NCBI GenBank assembly: GCA_026710525.1 | Contig: JAPOQT010000223.1 | Coordinates: 1 to 13,787 of the forward strand | Source of the DNA: Pseudomonadota bacterium | GTDB lineage: Bacteria; Bdellovibrionota_B; Oligoflexia; Oligoflexales; Bin106 | Direction: 5' to 3' | Length of the DNA stretch: 13,787 nt | Part shown: positions 8,201 to 13,787 of the stretch, one piece after another | Layout of the letters: the number at the start of each line of letters is the position of its first letter | Numbering within the stretch: the stretch's first letter is position 1 | Made by a program: the position numbers and the translations under genes | Notes under the pieces: generated by a model | Told to the model about the DNA's origin: nothing | The model's input: only the letters and a program-made list of their open reading frames with translations | Databases searched by the model: none

Positions 8201-8351
8201 GGGTATTCAGGAGATTATCCGCCTCAGTCCTGAAGATATGTTGTTAATCAAAGGGATCCCAGCAAAACTAGCCCCCACCATAAGTCAAGAGCTGGCGGGA
8301 AAAGAACAGCTGGTCGAAGAGTTGCAGAGCCTTGGAGTCCAGATTGCTTAA
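5286..8351 (+). CDS. ligA: NAD+-dependent DNA ligase LigA, enlarged, with duplicated HhH region and no BRCT domain
   Basis: LigA seals nicks in duplex DNA using NAD+. Domain Ia carries YY at 49-50 and the D-x-x-YDRL motif (D58, Y61, D62) that binds the nicotinamide part. The adenylated lysine is K133 in KLDG. TRGDGTLGEDVT (153-164), EVRGE (186-190), ERN (216-218), GIDGLVLT (540-547) and CFKW (569-572, K571) follow the E. coli order. The OB fold (about 575-655) contains SRTGLVTPVA and GDVIPK. Zinc ligands are C662, C665, C693 and C699. The HhH region appears twice (about 700-846 and 874-1021) and the protein ends there, without BRCT. About 240 residues (249-485) are extra in the adenylation domain. 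The length is 1021 against about 670 in E. coli. The start is GTG; no frameshift is seen and all core motifs are kept, so activity is likely. Whether it is the only ligase of the cell cannot be told from here. Confidence 0.93.
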   Translation: MSNQQTETNVISTIVERFVASQSSLHDDELRRNLINDISREIKKHKQLYYAGTPSISDDSYDRLEDMMKQLDRDHPILSYVGYDSHGKIKHQFPMLSLEKTREYQGLCRWARRIMLPEGDSPSRRVLVSAAYKLDGISLSIIYAGGTLLLAKTRGDGTLGEDVTDCVIHLRSIPQRLPPTLTGNYEVRGELCCGRQDFQKLCQDMEQRGLNAPSSERNIVAGIMARKDHKDLAGYFSFFAFQIYDMDLRKDHAKLIDSCDQNQLHIAQMQDFQGKYPDYAESNSRWLKPVIDWLVDNNPKPSKNFVKSQLMRISEFQKESHKFRYLHQCGFTLPPKKNQRGQDGTDLSDPQAPKLFLSAGSEVTLTYLDGKLVEISFSRYSLAIEPEDNVTFLPYSLNHDGKRFYGELEIIGEWRAQTENKDNLGSVYHQMTKQHSNLSKLSLSEIVQDPGQLDIWLKKMFKQVNADESPLSKILALSFLQQLDFFAWDIDTPPEGPFFLAEQDKYTFFRDNSFAVTDDYIGFIDYLTEVQEYAKNGDYGIDGLVLTLEDTTHHPSLGYTSHHPRFRICFKWQGEEKASVLEQVIWDVSRTGLVTPVACIAPVEVSGAVIQRVSLHNYRYVKNMSLHIGDTVYVIRSGDVIPKITRIARGAETHALDFPTVCPECSHPLELIYEATKVDDGDSELPEVMAIRCPAKESCPPQIVGIISHWCRSVKIYDLSEKRIRFFVDHGIIRSLSDLYRLDSRTIANLPGFRDVIAKKIVRSIENSKQVSTVRFLVGLGITGLQTTMTEKITEKYPNVHHILALSAEDLAAIEGLAEKSAQIITQELAQRQNLIIELKQLGIKILQENQDRLAAITDLAEKSAQMVTEELYPPRIVGTVSYWCRHVNITDFSGKAIRHFVDRGMIRNISDLYRLDSQTIASFAEYSEATAQKIVDSIENSKNLTTVNFLVATSITGLSKTVAKRLAQQFTGIQEIIRLSPEDMLLIKGIPAKLAPTISQELAGKEQLVEELQSLGVQIA
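7716..7772 (+). repeat. Direct repeat in ligA, copy A (partner 7845-7901)
   Basis: This 57-bp segment recurs 129 bp (43 codons) downstream in the same frame. The core 7733-7756 is identical over 24 bases to 7862-7885. The encoded peptides are LAAIEGLAEKSAQIITQEL and LAAITDLAEKSAQMVTEEL. The near identity of DNA suggests a fairly recent duplication or conversion. Confidence 0.85.
7845..7901 (+). repeat. Direct repeat in ligA, copy B
   Basis: This is the second copy of the 57-bp unit. It lies in the linker (about residues 847-873) between the two helix-hairpin-helix copies. Confidence 0.85.
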
Positions 8352-9478
8352 AGATCTTCTTCCGTAAATTCAGGATAGAGACTTTCCTCTTCTTCTTCGG
8401 CGAATGGATCGTCTGGCATCTGCATAAACCTTTCATCTTGGCTTTTAGGAACTCTTTTGGGTGGTGAGAATAGCCCAGCTTTTTCAGCATCAAAGGCATA
8501 ATCTAATCCGGCTACTATTCGAAGTTGGGCGGTACCAATGCCAAAGAATAGTTCACTCCCTGCACCAACTTTCATGCCGAAACCATTTTTAAAGATTTTC
8601 ACAAAACCTAAGAGGTACTCAATACTAGTGTTATTGCGATCAGATTGATTTTTATTAACAGGAAAAAAGCCATGGGAGCCGTAAACTTCTCCAATTAAAT
8701 TGCCAAAAATCTCAGAGTTATAGGCAAGGGCTGCACCAAAAATTAGGGTGTGTGGCACAGTGGGTATCATCGTGGTGTTTTCTTGGGCATGAGGGTTTTT
8801 AATGGGTGCTCCGACAACACGAAAACGATAACCAAGATTCATGCCAAATATAATCGGAGAATAATCAGCCGTGGCAGCTAAGTAAATTGAGCTACCAAAC
8901 GGTAGCATTTTATTACTGCCCGTATAAGGATTTGACTCCATAAAATCGAGTCCTAACCCGGCACCAATGGCCATTTCATAATAAGATCTTCTAAAAAATC
9001 GATATTTTGCTGCCCCCGAAACAAAGGTTGGTCCCGCTTTGGTAATAAGACCTTTATCAGAATTATGGTCGAGGGATTCACCAAAAATCACAAAGGGAAT
9101 ATTTAAGCTAAACTCAACATCTTTACTAAAACCAATACTAGCATGATGATGAGTTGAAAACAGGGTGTCCTGGGAGCGTTCATATTTAATACCATCTTGT
9201 TTAATAACTGGCTGCACATACATACCATAATCGATGGTAGTACCTAAGGTTATGGTGCCTGTTTTTGTCGGATAAGATGATTCTGTGGAGATAAAATCAA
9301 CACCGGAAGACGATGGGGAAAATTTTTGAAAATTATTCCCTGTAGAAAGAGCAAAAATCTCCGACAGAGGAATATATGCGACAACAAGAGTGATGATGGC
9401 TTGAGCCATCATGAATCTTGCTAGTGAATTTTGTCTGTTTTTTTGCTTCACTTTTTGTCTCATATATGTCAAAATCAT
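8348..9478 (-). CDS. Putative outer-membrane beta-barrel protein with acidic C-terminal tail
   Basis: This 376-residue protein starts at ATG 9478 with AGGA seven bases upstream. The N-terminus is long and basic (KVKQKNRQ), then a hydrophobic core (about 22-44) and a likely signal-peptidase site near IFALS (41-45). The mature part (about 70-329) shows alternating polar/hydrophobic strands rich in Gly and aromatics (ASIGFSKDVEFSLNIPF, MAIGAGLGLDF, IIFGMNLGYRFRV, MKVGAGSELFFG, LRIVAGLDYAF), as in the barrels of OmpA-like or outer-membrane transporter proteins. The last strand ends in LDYAF (325-329), resembling a BAM recognition signal. A 47-residue Pro/acidic tail with a run of five Glu (361-365) follows in place of an OmpA peptidoglycan-binding domain. 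No specific transport function can be assigned. Its stop codon overlaps that of ligA. Confidence 0.75.
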   Translation of the reverse strand: MILTYMRQKVKQKNRQNSLARFMMAQAIITLVVAYIPLSEIFALSTGNNFQKFSPSSSGVDFISTESSYPTKTGTITLGTTIDYGMYVQPVIKQDGIKYERSQDTLFSTHHHASIGFSKDVEFSLNIPFVIFGESLDHNSDKGLITKAGPTFVSGAAKYRFFRRSYYEMAIGAGLGLDFMESNPYTGSNKMLPFGSSIYLAATADYSPIIFGMNLGYRFRVVGAPIKNPHAQENTTMIPTVPHTLIFGAALAYNSEIFGNLIGEVYGSHGFFPVNKNQSDRNNTSIEYLLGFVKIFKNGFGMKVGAGSELFFGIGTAQLRIVAGLDYAFDAEKAGLFSPPKRVPKSQDERFMQMPDDPFAEEEEESLYPEFTEEDL

Positions 9479-9485
9479 GGGATGT

Positions 9486-9489
9486 TCCT
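9486..9489 (-). promoter_or_regulatory. Ribosome binding site of the barrel gene
   Basis: AGGA on the minus strand (within ACAGGAA), seven bases before the ATG at 9478, supports the first ATG over the in-frame Met6. Confidence 0.55.
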
Positions 9490-9500
9490 GTCATGGCTCG

Positions 9501-9539
9501 TCACTTGAAGTGATGGTTATTGTTTAGTATATTATTATA
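9501..9539 (-). promoter_or_regulatory. Candidate promoter -10 and palindrome upstream of the barrel gene
   Basis: On the minus strand a perfect TATAAT lies at 9539-9534, about 56 bases before the start codon. No good -35 is found at the usual distance. Between it and the ATG is the palindrome TCACTTgAAGTGA (9501-9513), placed where a repressor could act on the 5' leader. Both are sequence matches only. Confidence 0.3.
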
Positions 9540-9814
9540 CCCCACTGGACTCAAAACACATGGGAGTCGTCCGCTGTCCGATAACAATATGATCATTACT
9601 AAGTAAATGATACCATATAACTTGTATTCATAGAGCTAAAAAGGGTGATTTCTTTTTCGTATTATCGTATTATTAAGTGTACATGAGAGCCTGTCTTGAA
9701 CCGAGAAAAGTATTAATCCTGATTAACAGGAAAATATTTTCACAGCTAGTAAGGTTTGGTCGGTAAGTAACTTCGGCAAAGTCAGGTGATTAAGTGATAG
9801 TTAATTTTTGCACG

Positions 9815-9836
9815 CTAGTATTCATCTAGTATTTAT
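9815..9836 (+). repeat. Two tandem 11-bp units upstream of fadE
   Basis: ctagtattcat at 9815-9825 is followed directly by ctagtatttat at 9826-9836 (10 of 11 identical), just before the AAGGAG of fadE. An 11-bp period is about one helical turn, which is compatible with a protein binding site, but it may be chance. Confidence 0.4.
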
Positions 9837-9837
9837 T

Positions 9838-9843
9838 AAGGAG
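9838..9843 (+). promoter_or_regulatory. Shine-Dalgarno site that sets the GTG start of fadE
   Basis: AAGGAG lies nine bases before the GTG at 9853. The further upstream in-frame TTG at 9808 has no such site and would add 15 residues with no counterpart in E. coli FadE. Confidence 0.7.
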
Positions 9844-9852
9844 CAGGGTGTA

Positions 9853-12318
9853 GTGATTTTTCTTTTTAGTGTTTTAGTTTTACTAGTCTTAGTGACATGT
9901 TTGGGATATTTTGCTGCCCCATTGTGGTTATGGGCAGTGGCTTTGGGTGGCAGCATAGTCGTTTTAGGAGGCTTTGGTGTTGTTGCCATACTGTTTGGTC
10001 TTATTGTGGCTGGTCTTTTAGGTGTTTTTGCATTAGCACCAATGAGAAAAAGGTTTTTTTCTCAGGCAGTCATGACCTTACTGCAAAGGATGGGAGCTGC
10101 CCCAGCCATTTCTGAAACTGAGAAAGTCGCTATTGAAGCAGGTGATACTTGGCTTGATAAAGAGTTATTTTCCGGCAAAATAAACTTTAAAAAAGTGAAT
10201 AATGAACCCTGGGAAAGACTCAGCGAAGAAGAGCAGAAATTCGTCGATACGAAGGTCGCAAAACTATGTTCTCTCGTCGATGATTGGTCGGTGTATGAAG
10301 ATCGAGATCTTCCTTCTGAGGTTTGGAATTATTTAAAACAAGAAAAATTCTTCGGTATGATTATTCCTAGGCAATATGGTGGTCTAGAGTTTTCTGCCAA
10401 ACTGAATTCAGAAGTTGTGGCTCAGCTCACCTCCCGGAGTGTTCCTCTCGCCATAACAGTGATGGTACCCAACTCACTCGGCCCTGCTGAGTTACTACTC
10501 CACTATGGTACTAAAGAACAAAAAGAGTATTACCTTCCTCGGCTTGCTGATGGTCGAGAGATCCCTTGTTTTGGTCTCACTGAGACGGGTGCTGGCTCTG
10601 ATGCTGGATCCATGCAGTCACAAGGAGTAGTGTTTAAAAATGATGACGACGGCAAAATATACATTAAACTTAACTGGCAGAAGCGTTATATCACCTTAGG
10701 AGCTGTGGCTACCACCTTGGGTCTTGCGGTTAAACTAACAGACCCTGATAATCTTTTAGGTAAAGGTCCTGATTTAGGCATCACTTGTGTTTTGGTTGAT
10801 GCCAAGCTCACGGGTAATAAGACCCTTGATCAAAAACTCAGACATGATCCGTTAGGAGTACCATTCTACAACTGCCCGATAGAGGGACATGATGTGGTGG
10901 TTAGCATCGATAATATTATTGGTGGCGCCGAAGGTGCTGGTATGGGTTGGCGTATGTTGATGGAGTGTTTAGCCGCTGGAAGAGCCATCTCTCTCCCGGC
11001 CCAAAGTACTGGTGTTACCCATCTTGTGACTCGTCTTTCTGGGGCGTATGGTGAGTTGAGAAAACAGTTTGGGATATCCATTGGCCAGTTTGAAGGTGTT
11101 GGTGAACAGCTTGCTCATATTGGGGCAATGTCTTATTTAATGGAAGCGATGCGAGTGTTTACAGCTGGTGCTGTTGATAGTGGCCGTAAACCGGCCGTGG
11201 TTTCAGCTATGGCAAAGTATCTTGGTACGGAGATATCTCGGGAAGTATTAAATAAAGGGATGGATGTCCTTGGTGGTGCTGGCATCTCTTGTGGACCTCG
11301 TAATCTCTTGGGCCATCCTTATATGGCAGCTCCCATTGGTATCACAGTAGAAGGAGCCAACATTCTGACTCGTAGTATGATTATTTTTGGTCAAGGCGCA
11401 CTCAGGTGTCATCCTTATGCTGCCCAAGAGCTTTTTGCCTTGGCTGATCAAGATCTTGACCAATTTGATAAACTATTTGCTCGTCATCTCAAGCATGTGG
11501 CACGCAATAAATGTCGGGCAATGGTTCATTCATTGACTCGAGGTCATGTTGTTCTGGGCATCCCCAAAAATTTACCTTATAAGGTCAAACGGTATTATCA
11601 GAAATTAGCTTGGATGTCATCGACTTTTGCTTTTTGGTCTGATGTGGCCATGGGTGTTTATGGTGGTAAGCTTAAATTTAAAGAGTCCATTACTGGTCGG
11701 TTTGCCGATATATTTAATTGGATGTATCTGATTACTTGTGTGTTGCGTCGTTTTGAAGCTGAGGGGCGACAAAACGAGCATTTACCGTTTGTGGATTATG
11801 CCGTGAATTATGGTCTCACTAAGATTCAAAAAAGTTTTGAAGAGCTTTTTGTCAATCTCGATGTTCCTGTGCTCTCAGTGATTATTCGGGGGCCCATGTT
11901 ATGGTGGGTAAGACTCAATAGTGTGGCCACACCACCAACAGACAAAGTTAAATTCCAGATAGCTAAAGCTTTGCAAACTCCTGGTGGTATGAGAGATCAT
12001 CTCACCAGTCATGGTCTTTATATGCCTGAAAAAGACTCAGATCATGCTGCTACCCTTGCAGACATTGATTATGCTTTCCAAGAATCATATAAGGCCAAAG
12101 GTATTTTGCGTAAAATTCGTCAGGCTATTAAAGGTGGTGATTTACCTAAAAATAAGCCAGAGAGAAGTATTCAAGCTGCTTTAGAAAAGTCTGTGATATC
12201 CCAAGAGGAAGCAGATACCTTAAAGGATGTGGAAGAGCTCAGAATAAAAGCGGTGGCTGTGGATGCATTCACTTGTAAGCAGTATAAAGAGCGAGATATG
12301 AAAACCCCTGCTGCTTAA
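9853..12318 (+). CDS. fadE: Acyl-CoA dehydrogenase FadE, membrane-anchored gammaproteobacterial type
   Basis: FadE catalyses the first step of fatty-acid beta-oxidation: FAD-dependent oxidation of acyl-CoA to trans-2-enoyl-CoA. The product has 821 residues (E. coli FadE has 814) and aligns along its whole length. The first 62 residues are hydrophobic (two or more membrane segments, ending FALAPMRKRF, where E. coli has FNFAPMRKS). Conserved blocks are TEKVAIEAG, YGGLEFSA, ITVMVPNSLGPAELL, HYGTKEQK, LTETGAGSDAG (242-252, flavin/substrate signature), WQKRYITL, GWRMLMECLA and VEGANILTRSM with E500, which occupies the place of the catalytic glutamate of VLCAD (FEGTN). The C-terminal DUF1974-type extension is present, ending near VDAF. 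Start at GTG 9853 from its Shine-Dalgarno site. It stands alone, with no other fad gene adjacent. Confidence 0.96.
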   Translation: MIFLFSVLVLLVLVTCLGYFAAPLWLWAVALGGSIVVLGGFGVVAILFGLIVAGLLGVFALAPMRKRFFSQAVMTLLQRMGAAPAISETEKVAIEAGDTWLDKELFSGKINFKKVNNEPWERLSEEEQKFVDTKVAKLCSLVDDWSVYEDRDLPSEVWNYLKQEKFFGMIIPRQYGGLEFSAKLNSEVVAQLTSRSVPLAITVMVPNSLGPAELLLHYGTKEQKEYYLPRLADGREIPCFGLTETGAGSDAGSMQSQGVVFKNDDDGKIYIKLNWQKRYITLGAVATTLGLAVKLTDPDNLLGKGPDLGITCVLVDAKLTGNKTLDQKLRHDPLGVPFYNCPIEGHDVVVSIDNIIGGAEGAGMGWRMLMECLAAGRAISLPAQSTGVTHLVTRLSGAYGELRKQFGISIGQFEGVGEQLAHIGAMSYLMEAMRVFTAGAVDSGRKPAVVSAMAKYLGTEISREVLNKGMDVLGGAGISCGPRNLLGHPYMAAPIGITVEGANILTRSMIIFGQGALRCHPYAAQELFALADQDLDQFDKLFARHLKHVARNKCRAMVHSLTRGHVVLGIPKNLPYKVKRYYQKLAWMSSTFAFWSDVAMGVYGGKLKFKESITGRFADIFNWMYLITCVLRRFEAEGRQNEHLPFVDYAVNYGLTKIQKSFEELFVNLDVPVLSVIIRGPMLWWVRLNSVATPPTDKVKFQIAKALQTPGGMRDHLTSHGLYMPEKDSDHAATLADIDYAFQESYKAKGILRKIRQAIKGGDLPKNKPERSIQAALEKSVISQEEADTLKDVEELRIKAVAVDAFTCKQYKERDMKTPAA

Positions 12319-12391
12319 GAAAAGCATCCAAATAAAAAGCATCGGGCTGTGGTCAATCTATTTATCTTACTTCTATTAGCAAAGAAGAGTC

Positions 12392-12422
12392 AATCCTCGT
12401 GGATTATTGGCATGTAATGCCA
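12392..12422 (+). other. Two adjacent short hairpins downstream of fadE
   Basis: AATCC-TCGT-GGATT (12392-12405) is followed two bases later by TGGCAT-GTA-ATGCCA (12408-12422). Neither is followed by a T run, so they are not typical intrinsic terminators, though they could stabilise the fadE transcript end. Confidence 0.3.
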
Positions 12423-12497
12423 CCATAGAAGGTTGTGCCAGCGTTTGTTGTGTTTGCGAGTATATCATCATGAGTTTGCCCTTTCACACATTCTGCT

Positions 12498-12528
12498 TCA
12501 TACCAACGTCATAATTCAGATCTATAAT
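12498..12528 (+). promoter_or_regulatory. Candidate sigma-70 promoter for the small lipoprotein gene
   Basis: TATAAT (12523-12528) is a perfect -10. TTCATA (12498-12503) matches the -35 at four of six positions, but with a long 19-bp spacer. The start codon is 48 bases further on. Confidence 0.4.
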
Positions 12529-12576
12529 AATTATTAGGTGTTTTAAATAAGAATTAAAAAAGGATAGATTCATTTT

Positions 12577-13407
12577 ATGAGAAAAATAAACTCACCTCTG
12601 GCTAACACTGTTTTAGTGTTGTTGTGTTTTGTCTTTACGTCATGCCGTTTAATTCACTCGAGCGCCACAGAGCTTATGGAAGGCCCTGTACCATATAACA
12701 AGAAAACATCTTGGACCAATAAGGAAAACTGTTTTGCATGGAAATTTTATCTTGCGGCTACTCTTCATAATATGGTGGCAGGTACCGAAAACTTTTCTTT
12801 CCATCAACACCGTAAGTTGTATATACATCTTGGCAAAGAGAATATGCCTCCATACCCCCACGAACAAGACTACCGAAAATTAATGCCGAAAGAGAGATTA
12901 CAGGAAATTCTTGATTATATTATTGAACAAGAAGGTGGCACATGTTCAAGAGAACTACTTTATCAAACTCCTTGTATTATATTTTATGATTATACTCCCG
13001 GCCGAAATCGTGGCTACACTTACGCAGCCATTTTTAATGGCTATCCTGATGTCACATATTTTTTAGGAGCACTAGGGATGCCGCCAACGAAACAAGGAAT
13101 GATTGCCACTCACCACTTTTTACTTGACCATCAAATCGCTCAATTTCCTAATGTTTATTCTGAGTTTGTCAGACTGAAATGTAATTACTTATGCCAAGGG
13201 AATAATTGGGATGTCAAATATGTGTTTGCTAACAATTTTGGGCTATGTATGCTCAAAAAACACCAACACGCTCTTAAACAAAAACATTTATTTGATTTCA
13301 CAGCACACGATGATTATAGGTCTGAGTTTATCCAGAAGATCGTTGAGCCAAGTTTTCAATCTTTTGTTAAAAGAAGTGATGAACTCTCTGGTAAACTCGT
13401 AGAATAA
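12577..13407 (+). CDS. Unrecognised putative lipoprotein (276 aa)
   Basis: I do not recognise a family. The N-terminus MRKINSPLAN is followed by a hydrophobic core (11-21) and TSC, making Cys23 a plausible lipidation site, although Phe at -3 is not the preferred residue. The mature part is mixed alpha/beta in character and rich in aromatics and histidine (HH at 179-180). Six cysteines lie beyond the lipobox (52, 123, 133, 202, 206, 224), an even number that could form disulfides in the periplasm; CNYLC (202-206) is a close pair. The start has only a weak AGGA twelve bases upstream. Base composition resembles its neighbours. It lies 258 bp after fadE with its own candidate promoter, so it is probably an independent unit. 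A possible terminator hairpin follows. Confidence 0.7.
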   Translation: MRKINSPLANTVLVLLCFVFTSCRLIHSSATELMEGPVPYNKKTSWTNKENCFAWKFYLAATLHNMVAGTENFSFHQHRKLYIHLGKENMPPYPHEQDYRKLMPKERLQEILDYIIEQEGGTCSRELLYQTPCIIFYDYTPGRNRGYTYAAIFNGYPDVTYFLGALGMPPTKQGMIATHHFLLDHQIAQFPNVYSEFVRLKCNYLCQGNNWDVKYVFANNFGLCMLKKHQHALKQKHLFDFTAHDDYRSEFIQKIVEPSFQSFVKRSDELSGKLVE

Positions 13408-13445
13408 GAACAGTAGATTGACGCCTATCATTTTCATTATGTGAA

Positions 13446-13467
13446 GACAAGGCATCACTTGTCATTT
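13446..13467 (+). terminator. Possible weak intrinsic terminator after the small lipoprotein gene
   Basis: GACAAG-GCATCA-CTTGTC is a perfect six-base stem with a six-base loop, 38 bases after the stop codon, followed by ATTT. The short T run and moderate stem make this a weak candidate. Confidence 0.35.
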
Positions 13468-13517
13468 CAGTTAAAACACAGATCTTAATACTAACCGCAC
13501 AGCTCTCGTGGAGAACG

Positions 13518-13545
13518 GATTAATTTGTGATGCCACAAATTAATC
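13518..13545. repeat. Perfect 12-bp inverted repeat with 4-base loop
   Basis: gattaatttgtg (13518-13529), loop atgc, then cacaaattaatc (13534-13545). The arms are exactly complementary over 12 bases. It lies nine bases before the first frame-consistent ATG of the istB remnant. It could be an operator, an element-borne structure or a rho-independent-like stem, but there is no T run. Confidence 0.75.
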
Positions 13546-13553
13546 AAAACTCA

Positions 13554-13787
13554 ATGATCGAAGAACAGTTCGTAAACTTACTGACAATAAAGTGTGATGG
13601 TATTCATGAGCACTTTTAAAGCAACTCAGCAAGCTGGATGTCCTCATTCTTGATGACTTTGGACTGGGAAATGATACGCACTCTGAAGCTACTTTTTTAG
13701 TAGATAGTAGACCTGCTTGAAAGTCGCCAGTCTGCTGGTGTGCAGATGGTTACTTCCCAAGTAGACCCTAAAGGCTGAAAAGGCTTG
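13554..13787 (+). pseudogene. istB: Decayed IS21-family helper ATPase (istB), truncated by window end
   Basis: IstB is the AAA+ helper of IS21-type transposition. The Walker B region is clear: ALLKQLSKLDVLILDDFGL (about 13610-13666). After a frame change comes VDLLESRQSAGVQMVTSQVD (13707-13766), matching the IstB block ending in 'TSQ', the sensor region. The reading frame is broken at least three times. A shift near 13607 lies between DGIH and ALLK. An exact 7-bp tandem duplication (tagtaga, 13698-13711) adds one frame. A TGA at 13776-13778 stands where the family usually has Trp (DPKG*KG). The Walker A part is missing or unrecognisable upstream. Frame 0 before the first break (from 13554, IEEQFVNLLTIKCDG) probably belongs to the same gene. 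The start coordinate is approximate, and no istA is visible in the window. Confidence 0.75.

Larger units (their letters stand above)
7386..8348 (+). repeat. Tandem duplication of the HhH-coding region of ligA (period 522 bp, 174 codons)
   Basis: Residues 700-846 and 874-1021 align end to end. Examples are PPQIVGIISHWCR / PPRIVGTVSYWCR, FVDHGIIRSLSDLYRLDS / FVDRGMIRNISDLYRLDS, KIVRSIENSK / KIVDSIENSK, and LSAEDL / LSPEDM. The DNA stays visibly similar (compare 7455 onward with 7977 onward), so the duplication arose within this gene rather than by fusion with an unrelated ligase. Confidence 0.85.
9479..9852. other. 374-bp divergent intergenic region between the barrel gene and fadE
   Basis: This AT-rich stretch contains the candidate barrel promoter, a weak hairpin (CCTG-ATTAA-CAGG, 9718-9730), a near-perfect 11-bp tandem repeat (9815-9836) and the fadE Shine-Dalgarno site. 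No RNA gene or small protein gene with a supported start was found. It presumably holds the fadE promoter, but I could not pick a convincing -35/-10 pair. Confidence 0.4.

Noticed and set aside
9749..9768. FadR operator before fadE
   Set aside because: Only a half-site-like TTGGTCGG is present; the second half (GACCA) is missing.
9808..9852. Longer fadE starting at TTG 9808
   Set aside because: It has no Shine-Dalgarno site, and the GTG at 9853 has AAGGAG at good spacing and gives the length and N-terminus of known FadE.
12392..12422. Intrinsic terminator of fadE
   Set aside because: The two hairpins are short and lack a following T run, so they are listed only as hairpins.
1..13787. CRISPR array or tRNA/rRNA genes
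   Set aside because: No regularly spaced repeats and no cloverleaf or rRNA-like stretch were seen on reading either strand.

Overview
The window is about 13.8 kb of moderately AT-rich bacterial DNA. It most likely comes from a gammaproteobacterium: the fadE product aligns along its whole length with the membrane-anchored FadE type of Escherichia coli, and ligA, the TPMT-like methyltransferase and the lipoprotein and beta-barrel envelope proteins all fit a Gram-negative cell. I cannot name a genus. Decayed mobile-element or nuclease-type sequence at both ends suggests an accessory or slowly eroding part of a genome.

Layout. Bases 2-250 (+) are the 3' end of a gene with a tail like the Rpn/PD-(D/E)XK 'transposase' family. 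Bases 251-589 hold no convincing gene but may hold broken coding sequence. Bases 590-3667 (-) encode a 1025-residue multidomain PEGA/TPR lipoprotein with a CsgG/FlgT-like core. Divergent from it, and probably co-transcribed on the + strand, are a TPMT-family methyltransferase (3781-4488), a voltage-sensor K+ channel (4505-5242) and a highly unusual NAD+-dependent DNA ligase (5286-8351). The ligase meets an oppositely oriented outer-membrane barrel gene (8348-9478, -) and the two share stop-codon bases. After a 374-bp gene-free stretch come fadE (9853-12318, +) and an unrecognised small lipoprotein (12577-13407, +). The right edge (about 13554-13787) is a broken IS21-type istB.

Working together. 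The genes do not form one obvious pathway. FadE does the first step of fatty-acid beta-oxidation. The PEGA/TPR lipoprotein, the barrel and the small lipoprotein are envelope proteins of unknown role. The K+ channel is an inner-membrane protein, and LigA seals DNA nicks.

The most interesting object is the ligase, 1021 residues against about 670 in E. coli. All nucleotidyltransferase motifs are kept. It has about 240 extra residues in the adenylation domain, part of which looks like a degenerate copy of that domain's own strands. Its zinc finger has an enlarged loop, its helix-hairpin-helix region is duplicated in tandem, and the BRCT domain is missing. A second clear result is that the istB remnant is broken by an exact 7-bp tandem duplication whose removal restores the frame.
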